Assembly: GCA_009741485.1 (NCBI GenBank)
Contig: CM019227.1
Span: 13,626,669 to 13,690,668, forward strand
Origin: Malurus cyaneus samueli
Lineage: Eukaryota > Chordata > Aves > Passeriformes > Maluridae
Length of the DNA stretch: 64,000 nt
Reading direction: 5' to 3'
The notes beneath the pieces were generated by a model. That model made no database searches, was not told the origin of the DNA, and saw only the letters and a program-made list of their open reading frames with translations. How positions within the stretch are numbered: the stretch's first letter is position 1; each line of letters opens with the position of its first letter. Below, piece by piece: positions 34,904-48,200 of this stretch. Position numbers and translations under genes: made by a program.

Positions 34904-37900
34904 AAGAGCCCAACACACAGGCAGCTGTCAGCACCCTGAACACCCTGAACAGCCACTCAGGTCCTTTCTGCAGAGCCCTCGGAGCTGTCAGACCCCAGCC
35001 CAAGTGGCTGATGTGTCCCCAGGACTGTATTTTACCTTGCTGGATGTCATGAGCTTCTCCTTACCCTGATCCTCAGGCTTTCCAAGGTTTTTGCCTACCA
35101 CTGAAAGTAGACCTGGAAGGTTTGGTAACATATTTATTCCCTATGCCTTCAAAAAAAAAAAGAGGAAAGCTTGTCTCCCAAGATTTCTGTGCGTTCAGCC
35201 AGTCTCCCTGGTGGAATGGTGGTTTAACAACCACAGTACATTCTTTACATTAATAAAGGAACAGGAAACCTTAAATTCCAACTGACATCAGCGAGGGTTT
35301 TTAGTGACTGCAATGACCTTGAAAATACTCCTGTGCAGCAGCAGGAAGCAGGATGTCAGCATTAGTGCTGGAATGGGCTTGTTCTAACAGGGCTCTGTGA
35401 AAAGGAAGGAAGATTTAGCTGCTGCTCAAGCGGAGGCTGGGGGGTGTTGGTGAAATCTATAACAGTATTCCTGTTTAAAATTCTGTTAGCGCAATTTATG
35501 ACACACATCGAAGCCTCGTTTCTCCCCTAGTAAGAATATTTCTTTCAGCTATTCATTTTGCATTTCATGAGACCTTCTGCAGGTGCAGTGAGCTGTATCA
35601 CTCTCTTCTGCTCATACAGCATCCTGAGATCTAGATGCTTCAACACCTGGTGTATTGTAATGATTGTGTAGAATACCTCAATGAAATTCCACATCTGCAT
35701 CCTTGATAATCCATTTGCATTCAAGTAGAAATATTCATAGCAGCTTTTGCAAAGGCTGATATAAGCAAGGGAGTGGATGTTCACAAAACACAACTTCCCG
35801 TGCCCAGATTCTTCAGAGAGCTCATCTGAGACATGGAATCTCCTCCACCACAGAAGCTGGGTCAAACATTGCCTCTCCCTAAAGAAATTTCTATTTTTTC
35901 TCCTCTCTTGTTGCAATTACATATGCATTGTACAACTACACCATGGCTGTGCTGCTTTAATTTTGTGATAGTACCCAGGGAATAATTAGTTTTGTATCTT
36001 CTAACAAAGAACAAATGCATGCATTCAAAAATCAAATATTTACTTGCCAAAGAGCCATCACAAGTTGTTGTGAACACTTGTCTTCATTGTGTGGGGGAAA
36101 TTAAATGGACTTTGTCCCATAATTCTGCTGGTATAATGAAGGATTATGCATGACAAGGGAGAAGTGACACCATTCAGTAGGAAAGAAACACACCCCCTTC
36201 TCATGAAACTTTGCTTCATACTGCAGCAGGCTCAGATCTTGTCAAATATAATAAGCTGGGATTTCTTTACTGTACTGAGACACACTGTGTGCTCAGGGGG
36301 GTACAATACCAACCTAGTTTAGATTTTAAGGAAACTTTGGGTGGTACCAGATGTCCAGTATTAGGTGAAATGTGTGCAGCCAGAAGAATTCGGATTCCCT
36401 TCCTCTCTGCTAACATATTGACGGAGTGGGAATGCTCCAAATAAAAAATAAAATCAATGTTTTTCAAAAGCCCCAGAATTAACACATCAACAGCTAAAAG
36501 TGCACAGGTTGCCCAGAGGTCTGCGCCTTTCCAGCCTGGTGAAGATAGATCAGAAAATATCAAAGATCCTGCTTTGGGTCTTATTTTGACAGATAATTGT
36601 GCACAACCCATTGACCCCAGCTGAAGACAGCAGTGGGACTGTTTTTGTAACAGAGATGCATGAGGTAAACAAATTTCCTTGGCATGTACTGGATCAAAAA
36701 CCTAAAAGTCTCCTCATTTCTCTTTCCTGGACACAGAAATCAGCTGTAAGTAAACCCCTCCACCCTGTATATGGGGCACACAGTTTTCACTCACACACAT
36801 CGAGTCCTGTTCTGCTCCACGTTTGTTTGCTGGCACTGGGGAATCTAATTTTTCCCATCTTCTTTAGAGCATCATAATGCTGGAGGTTTTGAATTTTGAC
36901 CCTTGCCTTCAGGCTATTAAAAACTTGTTCCAGTCCTTTTAGATTAAATATCCCACCTTCTAACAGGCTTTAGGAGGTTAAAACGCAAAGAGAGGACCTT
37001 TAGCTTTTTACATCAACTAAACTATTGCTAAAGCACCAGCAGCCTTGCTCTGTCTGCAGATATGCTAACCTCCTGTCACCACATGAAAGGCTTTAACAGT
37101 TTCTGGGATGGGGAATACACTCCAGCACAGAATTTTGAGCTGCTTTTCACCACGGATTTCATGTACAATTTGAGGCTTGCAAGGCATTACCCAAATGAGA
37201 CGCGACAGTTCAGCTTTTCCAACAAAAGCAGCAATAAGCACAAACACAGCACGGACTGCTGACCACACTCAGGTGCTTTCAAACCCCTGTGTGGTCAGAT
37301 CAGGTGAGTAAAGAGCCAGAGCTGTGTGGTTTCACCCCACACCTGGTCAGAATCCTTCACCAGAGAAATTAAATCTGCTCTGGGTCCTGCAGAGGAGCTC
37401 TGGCATGAAGAAACAGAGCTGCTCACTCTCCTTCTCATATGTCATCTCCAGCAGCACTCTGACTGTCCAGAACATTTCTATTATCCATCTGTCAGGGCTG
37501 AAATGGAGGAAAGGAAAAATATGGTGTGTTCTGTAGATTGCATTTTACTGAAAGGGTAAGGAATGGTTTCAACGGTGTGTTGAACAGCATGGTACATTTT
37601 CTACATCAGGATAATTTTTTTTTAATCTCAAGGCTTTCATTTAGGAAAAAAAAAGCTGTCACTGCAACTGAAAGCCTTAGAATTTATAGAATTTATAAAA
37701 TATTTATAGAATATTTGTAATCAGACATATGATTATGTTGAATGTATAATATCTTCGGATTTCCTTGTAACCAAATGCTGCTACAACCAACACAATGATG
37801 ACCAGTCTATCTCTTCAACAGCAGTGTTCTCACCTTGGAGGCACTGAAATCACACTTAAATTCCTTCTGTGGAGATGGACACATGTTCACACATCCTCAT

Positions 37901-40427
37901 CACTTCCATGTGCTGTCTCCTGACTGCAGGCTACACTGCAGGGAGGGCTGTGCTCCCAAGGGATGGAGCAACACCCCCTTGGACAGCAGCACCCTCTTGG
38001 CTGCTCCACACAGCCCTACACGTGTGAATAACCTGAGCTCTGTACAGCTCCTGATTTGTCTGGAAAGATATTCAAATTAATTAGAATTCTCATTAGCAGG
38101 CAGCTGCTTGCACTGCACTGTAGTGAGCTGCAGCCTGGGCTGCCACCCAGCCAGGGTGACAGGATCCTCTCAGACAGCCCCACCACAGAAATGCCTCCAC
38201 ATTGCAGGATCTGGCCCTTGGGAGCCCATAACAACCATGGATATTCCAGACCTGCAGAGGGATTTAAACAGCTTGCTCGGGAGCAGACTCCACTGAAACA
38301 TTGCATCTCAATGCTGACATCCCCCGGGGGAAGAACACGTAGGAGTTGGGATTTAACCTTTTGGGATGACAGTATGTGGCATATGTTTGAGATAATCTGT
38401 GGAATTGCTGAGTGAAAAGCTGTATTATCTTAAACTAAATATGGCTCACCCAGAAAGGTATTCAAACCCAGCTTCATGCAACATGAACAATTGTTCACAT
38501 CCTGTAGCATGCAGCCCTGAGCAGTGACTGCCACAAAAAGGGATTAAGTGCCTCTAATTATTATTATTGTTATACAAACATTTTGCTATCAGTGAGCCTG
38601 TAATAAATAACCACGACATCTCATGGGTACAGCTATCAAATTTACTGTCACTAGCTGAGCTGTTCTGATTAAGGGCCAGAGTTTTTCCAGTAAATACACT
38701 GATCCCTCTAAGGACTAAAGAATAAATGAGAACTGAAAATCTAAGAGAGAAAAACAAAGGGCTGTCATGTGAGCTCCATTCTTGGCTCAGAATCTCATGT
38801 TTCTGTAAATAGAAAAATAGTGGCAACAGAGCCCTTACCCCACTCCTGTCTCGTGTTTCCCATCAGCCACGGGCTGGAAGCAGCTGAGTGCTGTGCTGTC
38901 CATGGCATGTCCCTACATTAGCACAGTGTCCTGTCCTGGACACCTCCAGCAGCATCAGCAACGCTCCTGTTCTTTTCCAGGCTGCTTTAAAACACCTGGA
39001 AAATAAACTGAGTTACTTAGAGCTGTCCTGATGCTCGAGCTTACAGCTGAGCATTCCAAAATAGATTTTATGACCCTTCAGAGACAGACACTTAACACAG
39101 TTGGTTTATGTTTACTCAGCTTCCCCCATTTTTATTTTGGTTCATCAGCAGTTTCTGGTCCAGTTTCCAGCCCAAGTCTGGAAAGATTTAATCTTTGGTA
39201 GTGAGCAGGACTAGAAGCAATCAAGTAAGAGCCACCCTCTTAGACAAGGTTTTGTAAATTCTAGACATTCAAGATGCAAGCAGGTGAAATAGATCAGTTT
39301 TCATCTGACAGTTTTTGTTTTTCAAGTTTTGGAGACAATAAATGCTGTTCCAAATTCCTCTGAGGATTTCAGCATGGCCCTGCCCTCTGTTTCTTCCTGA
39401 GAAATGTGAAAAGAGAATATTCCCATTCTCTCCTGCTGGGATGTAAACACCCTGCTCTGCCTCAGAGCCTGCCTTGAGCCACCCTCACTCGGACCCCAGT
39501 CACAAATGCTCTGCTCTATCCATTTTAAATGTTCCACTGCCACATTCCAGTACTGCCCTCACTCCTGTTCAAGGTCTCTCTTCTTTCTGGTGAGCTGGCA
39601 TCTCTTTGCCATCCCTCACCTCCATGGATCTCCTGCCCTGGCCAGTGAAGCCTTGTGGCAAGTTGTGTTGATTTTATCTGGACATGGTGCAGTGTTTTGG
39701 AATCTTGCATAACAATGAGAACAGGAAGCAGCCCTGTCATCCATATCCGGGGCTCTACAAAATTCCCTCAGGTCTGGGAAGGTGCAATCTTCAGAGGGAG
39801 TGTCCTCTGTGCCTGGGGCACTGCCAAAGCCCACCAGGACCCTCCAGCACCACGGGACAGCTGAATCCATGGCACCTTCTCACCTCAGGCAGGAGGGATT
39901 GCACTGCCCCTCTATCACTGTCAATCTTGTAGGAACCACTCTCTAAGCCACCATCCCTCCATCAAACAGGTGAAACTGTCTGAGAGTGCCAGAAGCTTTC
40001 AGGGGCACGGACAGGCACACACAGTCTGGACAAGCAAAGTCCAGATCTGTGCTTTGGACCTGAACTCATCATAGCCTGCCCTGCCTGGGGTACAGAGAGA
40101 GGTCTCAGGGTTTCCCTCTGCTCTGGGACTCAGCAGTCCTGAGATGCTTTGCAAAGGTGGTTGTACACTGTTTGCTCCTCCAAATAAACATTGTTTTTCT
40201 TGCTGCACCGTGGGAGTCCAGCCTCAGCAGATAAAGAGGCTCCTGCTGATCTCTCACAGGGCTGTGGTTTGTTGCTGTAACAATCACAGCAGCAGCAGGA
40301 GCGGGAGAAACAGCTCCCAGCACTTACAGCTCTGAGAGGATGGGCAGGGAGAAGGAGGGGGCAGAGGGAGAGGTAAGGGAGAGCATAAAGAAAAAAAGAA
40401 AAGGGAAAAAAAGAGAGATTAACAGGT

Positions 40428-40466
40428 TTCTTGTTTCTCCTCAAGGCTTCTTGTTTCTCCTCAAGG
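40428..40466. repeat. Tandem duplication, 2 copies, period 20
   Basis: TTCTTGTTTCTCCTCAAGG occurs at 40,428-40,446 and exactly again at 40,448-40,466, separated by one base. It follows a purine-rich stretch on the plus strand (about 40,387-40,418). Confidence 0.95.
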
Positions 40467-41210
40467 TTTTCACAGATTCCCAGTAAGGACAGAAGGTTGA
40501 TGTCCCAGCTGCCCTGATAAACACAGCCAGGACACACAGGGATGCCAGGCTCCCTGATGGAGGCACCAGCATAAGGGCAGCTGCCTCCTGAAGAGCCACA
40601 GCACCTTGTGGGGTTGTTCCTGCCAATAGCTGGAGAGGATTCTCACACATCAGAAGTGTTTCAAGTCCCATCTCACTGATTTTCCAGGAAGCTCTCTGAA
40701 GCATCCACCAGCAGTACCCAGAAACTCATTCCTTGGAGCCAGAGCAGAACAAAGAGAACACAGAGAGGCAGGAGAAAATCAAGGAGAAGGAAGGCTTGGC
40801 AGAAAGTGAAGTTGCTTCTTTTCTTGCTGGAGTTCTCTGTCCTGTAATTTACCTACAGCAGAACTGTGCAAATGTGCAGTAATGGCTGGGAGACCCATTG
40901 TGAGCTACTGAACCTTATGAATTACAAAGCAATTGGAAAAACACAATGAAAACAATGTTTTGCTCCATAAAGCATTCCTAGCTCCTTCACTGGGATGGCT
41001 ACAGGTCTGGTTATTTAAAAAACCACTTTGCGGTGTGCACAATGAGGGGATGCTTAGCAAAGAAACAGACAAGTGCTGAAAATTCTAATAAAGAGAGATT
41101 TCACTGTGAGCAAGCAGATCAAAACTATTGCAGCAGTAAAAGTTGTGTCTAAGAGGAAATGCCCAGAAGCAAATGAGCTGTGCTGGATTTTGTAAGAGTG
41201 AAAGAAAGGT

Positions 41211-41246
41211 GAAAGAAATTACACTGGTGAGAGAAATTACACTGGG
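41211..41246. repeat. Tandem duplication, 2 x 18 bp
   Basis: GAAAGAAATTACACTGGT at 41,211-41,228 is followed directly by GAGAGAAATTACACTGGG at 41,229-41,246. They match at 16 of 18 positions. Confidence 0.9.
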
Positions 41247-44200
41247 GCTGTTGTGCAAATCCTCAGTAAATCCCCTCGTCCATGTGCAGGTGGCACAAGG
41301 CAGAGCTCAGCCCCTGCAGCAGCTCCTGCTCAGCAAAGAGCTCACCTGCAGCCCCTCCAATCCTCCTGCAATCCTGGGAGTGCTGCTGGGACACACTGAG
41401 CTGCTGGGAGCTGCTGGGGATGCGTGGCACAAAATCACCCAGAGAAGACAAAATCCCCTGCCATAACCCTGGCAGAGCTCAGAACGAGCAGAGATCTGGG
41501 ATGGACAGCAGCAGGGAGAGTTTGCTGGAGCCCTGAGGGGAGCTCCTGCACCTCCAGGCACATCCTGAGCACCCAAAAACCCTCAGGACCATTGCAAAAT
41601 GAGGAAAATGCTGCCCTCTGCTTTGCCATTTCTCTCCACTTCCAGCTGCAATACTGATGCACCCTTCATAGGCACAGTAATAAATGAGCAACACGTACGA
41701 GATGATAAAGATGTTTATTTTCCCTCCCTTTGCTTTTTTTCTCTTCTGGATTTGCTACAGATGTGGTAGTTAGTGATGGATGAGTTTAATCCTTGCCCTT
41801 TTTCTAAGCTTTGTTGATTATTTACTGGTGATGTTGTCATTTGCTGATCTCTGTCTACAAAAGGGAATTTTCTAATGTGTAATGTCTGTGTTAATGGGAT
41901 TTTGGGCAAGTATAAATCATCTGACCCTGATACCCATTGTTGAATACATATTTCTGAGGTGTATAACTGCCCATAGCCTCTTTCAAAATCCACCATGGTG
42001 CTTTTTAACCCTCTCATTTTTTTTAAAACCCTCTATGAGGATCCTCTCTTCTCTTCTATGAGAAATCTGTGAATGCTTTCAGCATTTGAAGAAACCAAAT
42101 CCTTCTAATGGTTTTGCTGTTGATTTGCTTAGGGCTGTAGTTCAGCTGCCTGAATTTTAGATCTTGATGTTATTTGCGTTTGTATTGTGTTGGTCAGAAC
42201 AGACAGTATGGCCTTACCCCCACAGATGTCTGACTCCAACAAGAATGGGGTTTTGCTGTGAAATTCTTAAAATTCCCGTAAAATTTATCATTGAATCTGT
42301 GCATATTTTCCCTTTTTTATAAGATTGTAAACCTAATAAGTGGTTCAATATTTGCAGTGTTAGAATATACCTTCCGCAGGCTTTTTTAATCAGCATTATT
42401 AGTGTTTGGCCACAGGCCTGGCCCACATAAATCATGTGAGGCAGACACTCCCTCTCAGTGCTGTCACACAAATATGGCAGGAGACCTTCAAAATAATACT
42501 GCAGTGGCCACATTTTACACTTGTAGATGTGAGTTTATCCTGAGGGATCCCACTCCAGCACAAGATACACCACTGCCACTGGGAATCCAGGATCTCCAGA
42601 GCCCCAGCTAACGGGCTCACAGCCTGCCCAGCCCAGGAGGAACAAGATTTCAGCATGGAAACCACCATAAATAACCCTGTGAATCTCTGATTCGCTCTGA
42701 GCAGAATCCTTGAGGTTCCCCTGGGTAGATCCCACTGAACTCAGCTCTGTGAAGCACAAAGAGGATGAAGAAAAAGAGGTGAAAGCCAGAGTTGGGTACA
42801 AGAGGAAAACAATGGCAGTTCCTTGAGCTGAGATAGGAAAGAAAGAGAGGAATCTTTGAAACAAATCATAGAAATGGCTGGAAGGAGAGAAGTCAGCTGG
42901 GGCAGGCAGACACAGCTGTCCTCCGAGTTGCTTTGTCCCATGAGAAACACTTGTGCACCCAGAAGTTTGCCTATTCTTTCTAAATGTGACAATTAGAGAT
43001 ATTCCCTCTTCCCACACATCTTACTCCAAATAGAAATTAACTCCAATTGACTGACAGGGGATTTGGTTTTCTTACAGCATCAGGTTTGCTATCTGACTCA
43101 TGAAGTGGCAGTACATCTTGGATAAAAAGTCTGGGGAGGACTGGTGAAAATTCTGGCCCAGGAGTCCGTGATGTTTCTTGTAAAAGCCCTTTCAACATTA
43201 GCAAATAATTACTGTTTAAGTAAATTTTGAGCGAGGATGACCTTGGAAATAACAAGAGATCTAATTTTTAGTTCAATTTGCTGCCCTGCCAGGAAGTTCC
43301 CTGAGCAGCTCTCATTTCCATGGAGAAGGCATCACCCTTCAAACAGAGGCTCAAGAAATGCTGTGAGGGTAAGAAAACGTCACAGGCAGGCACCCACAGG
43401 GAGAGCTGACTCAGGACACCCACACTGCAGCAAAGGAAGGGCTCCCATGTTTTTATTGATGGAGCATCTGAGGGAAAGCACAGATAAAGCTGTGATAGAG
43501 ACAGGCTGGGCTGGCTCACCCCCGGGGTACAATAAACACCTCCCTAAAGCCCCCATGGGCTTGTGCAAAGCTCAAATGGAATTAGCCTTCCTTCAAACAT
43601 GAATATCAAACCACACAAACAAACCATGAGTGTGGCATTTTGCCTCACCAGTGACATTTTGATCCATGAGACTGTAAGCACCACCATTCTTCACCTGAAT
43701 CTGTGTGTTCTGGATGCTCCAAATGTTCCTGGAGCTCCTTCCAAACCTCTTCACATCTCCTGATGAACAAGGTTTGGTCCTACCACAGCAGTGCAAAATG
43801 CAGCACCATCACACAGATCAGGTTCTTAGAAGTTACCCAAGCTGTAGAAAAGAAATAGGATAAGTAGTGCTGCCTGCTGCGTGCCATTTGGGTGGAATAT
43901 ATATCAGCAGCAAACATATAAAAAATTGATTTTGTCTGACCAGAAAACATAGCATTTGGAATGGAAGATTAGAAGAACAAGCTATGGCAAAGCAGGGTAT
44001 ATTTTGAACATCTCCCAAGTGTTAAAGACAGTTTGAGGGTTGTTGTTTCCTCAGATCTAGACTAACACAAAACACGATGTTTTCCTGCCCCGGGAGAGCA
44101 GCTACGCCCTTTCAACAGAATATCACAGGTGGCAATGCTCTGATTTTACACCAAAGCAACACTGATGGCACACATCTTCACTACCCAGTGAATATAAGGA

Positions 44201-45164
44201 GAAAACAAACATTATTCAAGGGTTCCAGTCAACACTGCAGACATTACTGGTCTTGAGAGTGTTTTGAATGTTTGTATGTGGAGCTTTGTTCATACAAATA
44301 GGCAGCAGAACCGTGGTGCTCAGTACCTGTACACAAACACAGGTAGAGAAAGCTTTGCAAGGTCTGGGTCTCTTCTTCCCATTTCTTATCCATTTACGTT
44401 GATTAGAAGGTGAAGGGTATTTCTGACCCAACAGCAAGAAAACATTTCTTAACTTTGACCGAACCAAGCACATACATTTTTGGTGAGAAACAAACTTCAC
44501 TGGCAACAGAACCACTTGCAATTTTTTCAGCTCTGATGTTTTTCCACAGAACTTCAGCTGAAACTTCATTTTTCATGCTGAACCACCACAGAGAACACTG
44601 AAATTACAATAACTGCTGTTTGTTAAGATCGCAACTGCTTTCAAGACACACAAATGAACAGAATGAAAGCTGTCTTCCTTTACCACCCAAGATGCTGCTG
44701 CATTTCAAAGAGGTGATAGCCAAATGCATACAGATGATAAGAACAAACTGTTCAAGGAATGACTAATATTCGATAATAACAGCCATGAAATGAAAGCAGC
44801 GTTAAGTTTTATTAAATGATTTTCCACTGCCTCCACACTGAAGCGTTAGCCTGTGCAGCAGAGAGCTCAACTAAATTAACAGTTGAGAAAAAAGTGTCAG
44901 GAGCTATTACAAAATGTATTCCCAGTAATGAAATTCAAAGTCCATGGGAGAAGTTGTTTTATAGACGTGGAAGGGGGGAAAGGCAATCCTTATCAGTAGC
45001 CCATGAGAGATGGAATTATCAAACTCCTCCACTTCAGAGTCCCTTGACCACACACCTACTGCTGAGCTGGGAATGAGCACTCCGGGGTACTGTGGGTTTA
45101 TCAGCAATTGAGCCTCTAAATTAGCAAGCACAGTGTTCAACCAGTTCAGACTCATGTAAGAAAC

Positions 45165-45240
45165 ACTGGATAGAACTCGTGGTCTGTTAATCAGAAGGTC
45201 AAAGTCCTGATCTTAGTACCTTTAAGCTGTTAACAGCATC
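45165..45240 (+). mobile_element. Possible ancient tRNA-derived SINE (MIR-like) relic
   Basis: The stretch from TAGAACTCGTGG through AATCAGAAGGTC, AGTCCTGATCTTAG and TTTAAGCTGTTAACAGC recalls the order of the tRNA-like head and start of the CORE segment of MIR-type SINEs (TAGA, then TGG, then TCAGAAGG, then a degraded B-box, then AGCTGTGTGACC). The match is partial and by eye, the B-box is degraded and no 3' part is visible. A true tRNA gene is excluded because the arms do not fold properly. It could equally be chance similarity. Confidence 0.3.
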
Positions 45241-48200
45241 CCCTGCCCACTGCTCCCATCCTTACTGGAGCCTCAGCAACTGGTCTGATAAAATAAACAA
45301 TCCTTGCATGATAAAAAAATGGATTTACTACCCAAAAAGATTAAACTTACAAAGGTTGGCAGGTCAGAGACACTACAAAAATACGCAACTTCAAATACAG
45401 GCACACTTTGTAAAATATGAAATGCCAATTACCTTTATTAGCTGTTCAGCTTAGTCATTAATACCTGCTCTGGGATCACTTTATGCCACAGCAAACAGAG
45501 GAAAGATGAGAAGTGAGCTCCAGTCACTGTGGCTGTAGGAAATGACAGGTTTTGCATCACCAGCTTTCTTGCCCTTCCTACTCTCTGCCTCCAGGGATCT
45601 GAACTCTCATGTCTCACTCTGATTAAACTCCATGTGTAAACTCCATCAGAAGTCTCAGTTTACTTTTATTTTCTTGGTGAAGGGAGGAGGAAAAAACAAG
45701 ATGTGTGTATAAATAACAGCAAAAGGCTAATTCATGTGAGGCTTCCACAGTGACAGACTGATGAGACAAAGCACTCAGATCTGAACACGTCTGCCCAGCT
45801 CCCGTGGATGGAGACACAGCCCCAGGTGATTCCCTGAGCTCCCCACAGAAAGGATGGCTCATTCTGCAGCCTCACCCTTCTCTCTTGCACGTTTGCCTCA
45901 TCTGAGCTCTCCTCTGAACCATGACTCTGCTTCACACAGTTATGGGGCAAATTGTGTGTCCAGTGCTGCCCAGAGAGCCTGCACAGCCCCTGGTGCCAGA
46001 GGGAGCATCATTACCCAGCCTTGGTGCCAATACCAGCAGCTGCCCCAGTGTGTTTCTGTAAGACCTGGGGATGCCTTCATGGCCTTAAGAACATTTGTAA
46101 ACCTTCTTCATAACTGTTAATTACTGGGAAATACAAAAACCTAATCAGCTTAGAGAGCCGATCTCCTCGGCCTGTTTACACAGCACTGTTGTTTTGCTGC
46201 CAGCTCCTGTGCCTGAGCTGTCAGAGCACATTTCCTTCCCCCTCCCAGTGTGGATGTGCAGTGACGGGCATGTTTGTGCTGGAGCATTACTTATGCAGGC
46301 CACAAGGTCTCCGTGTCCCCTCCACTTCTTCAAGGGCATCTTCCAGCTATAACTGTCTGTGCTATAAATAAAATACTGTGACCTGAGCTCCCTTCCCAGC
46401 CTGGGCTGCCAGGGTACAATGGGAGCACACAAAGGTGTGCAATGCACTCAGCTACAACAGACCCACAAGCTGGCAGAACGGCCACAGACCACTTGGAAAA
46501 TTGTTTAATTGTATTAAAACTTTGCATCTCATTCCCTTCAACTCCAAAGCATCACAGATTTTTTTTCCAACATTGTGTAGCTGGCACCACCCTGTTCCAA
46601 ACCCCATCATCACTGACCTGACCTGATCACAGACAATGTGCAGTTCTGCTGGACTAGATCCCTCCTGATACTCACTAACTCCTTTTAGCTCCATATCCTA
46701 AACACACACAAGAAATCCAAGCTATTAAAAGATTCAAAATCAGTCTATTAATGAGGATCTGCAATGTTGGTTATGCTCGGCAGTGAGAAACCTTGGAGAT
46801 TTAGTGTGGTCTTGGATTAAACCTGGCTGGTGCTGGTTTGATTCTTGAGACACGAAAGATAAACTGGGGAAGAAGTGACACAGACAGAATGGCTTGGCTT
46901 TAGGTGGAGGGCAACTCCAAGATTTAGATTAACTCCACAAAAGTAATGGGACTCTAGCTTTTTCTCTTCTCTGGCAGCCCTTCAGTTTGTTTTTCTCGTC
47001 CTCTGGTTGCATTGCTATTTTCAGTAGTCCCTTGGAGAGGTACAGAGGTCTCTAAGGTACATCACGATTTTTCAAACACCTGGTTGAGCCAAAACATTGC
47101 CAAAATTATGTACTCTGATTTTCCTTTCCTGCCATTTCCCAAGCAGCTACTTTCCTTCTTTGAGCACACAGAGAGCTTGCAGTGCCTAAATTTAATGTTT
47201 AAGGCAGAGGCACAAAATTCTTCCCTGCATGCTTGGAAATGGTGTAGGTAGGTTAAGCATGAGCCAGGATCTCTCACACAATTGCATTCTTATTTCCACC
47301 AAGCCTGTTTCTCCTGCCACAGGAAAGATGCACTGACAAAATTCTGACCACACAGACACATTTCTGAGAATCAACAAGGAGGTATTTCCTCCCCTCACCT
47401 TGGTGTATTTTCTTTTTCCAGGGCAGTAACACACTTGCCCATGTCAGTGCCCTCACACACGCAGTTCCACCAGAACCCCCCCAGCACTGGCTTCAAGTTT
47501 GCTGTCTCTTCATTTTATGACTCTCCCTCTTTTCTTGGCTTCTTCGTGCCTTATGAAAACAATATGCAGATTCCTTTAAATCTATGCCCCAATTCTATCT
47601 GAATTCATCAGCAGGCTTTATTCTGTACGTTTGTTTTTCCCCTCTCAGAGAATGGCCTCATCATACCGCTCATTCATGAAACAGATCCCATCTCCAGTCC
47701 CAGAATGTCATTACACACAGCAGCACATCCTGTCTGCTGCAGAAATCAAACATCAGGAATGTTCTCAGAGGTGTTTTAGTGGGTCCAGGGCTCAGCTCAC
47801 CCCACTCCTCCTGTATCCTCGAGCCCTCCCACTGCTCTGAGCTGTGCCCATGCTGAGCTGCTCATGAGTGAGGGTGCTGTTAGGTGGCATGGCTGTAAAC
47901 TGATTGCCAGGGAGCTTTTACAGCCAGGAAACACCACAGAAAAAAAGGGAAATGAAAGGCTGACACAGTTAAAGCAGTTCCCAAAGGGGTCTGGGGAATT
48001 TGTGTGCTTGCATGAGTGTGCTGACCTGACCACTCAGCACCTAGGCAGCCATGGACTCAAATTTCTCTGAAAACCAGTAACAGCAGATTTTGATCTCCAT
48101 AAGAACCTTGGAAACATTACCTAAAAGCAGTGTAAATCTTGTGAACTGAAGAAGTGATGGAATATTTTGAAACATCTGGATATCTTGTGCTTCTACAGAG

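Noticed and set aside
35545..35916. 123-codon minus-strand open frame in unique sequence
   Set aside because: The length is within chance expectation for 64 kb. No domain, signal peptide or splice context is recognised.
42535..43017. 160-codon minus-strand open frame
   Set aside because: There is no recognisable family, composition is ordinary, and frames on the other strand overlap it. Treated as chance.
45171..45225. tRNA gene
   Set aside because: Short matches to tRNA-like segments exist, but the acceptor and T arms do not pair and the B-box is degraded. At best it is a SINE fossil.
46640..46700. Plus-strand CR1 tail (GGACTAGATCCCT followed by TTTTAGCTCC)
   Set aside because: It resembles the CR1 3' end over about a dozen bases only. 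No octamer tail and no upstream CR1 segments in order.
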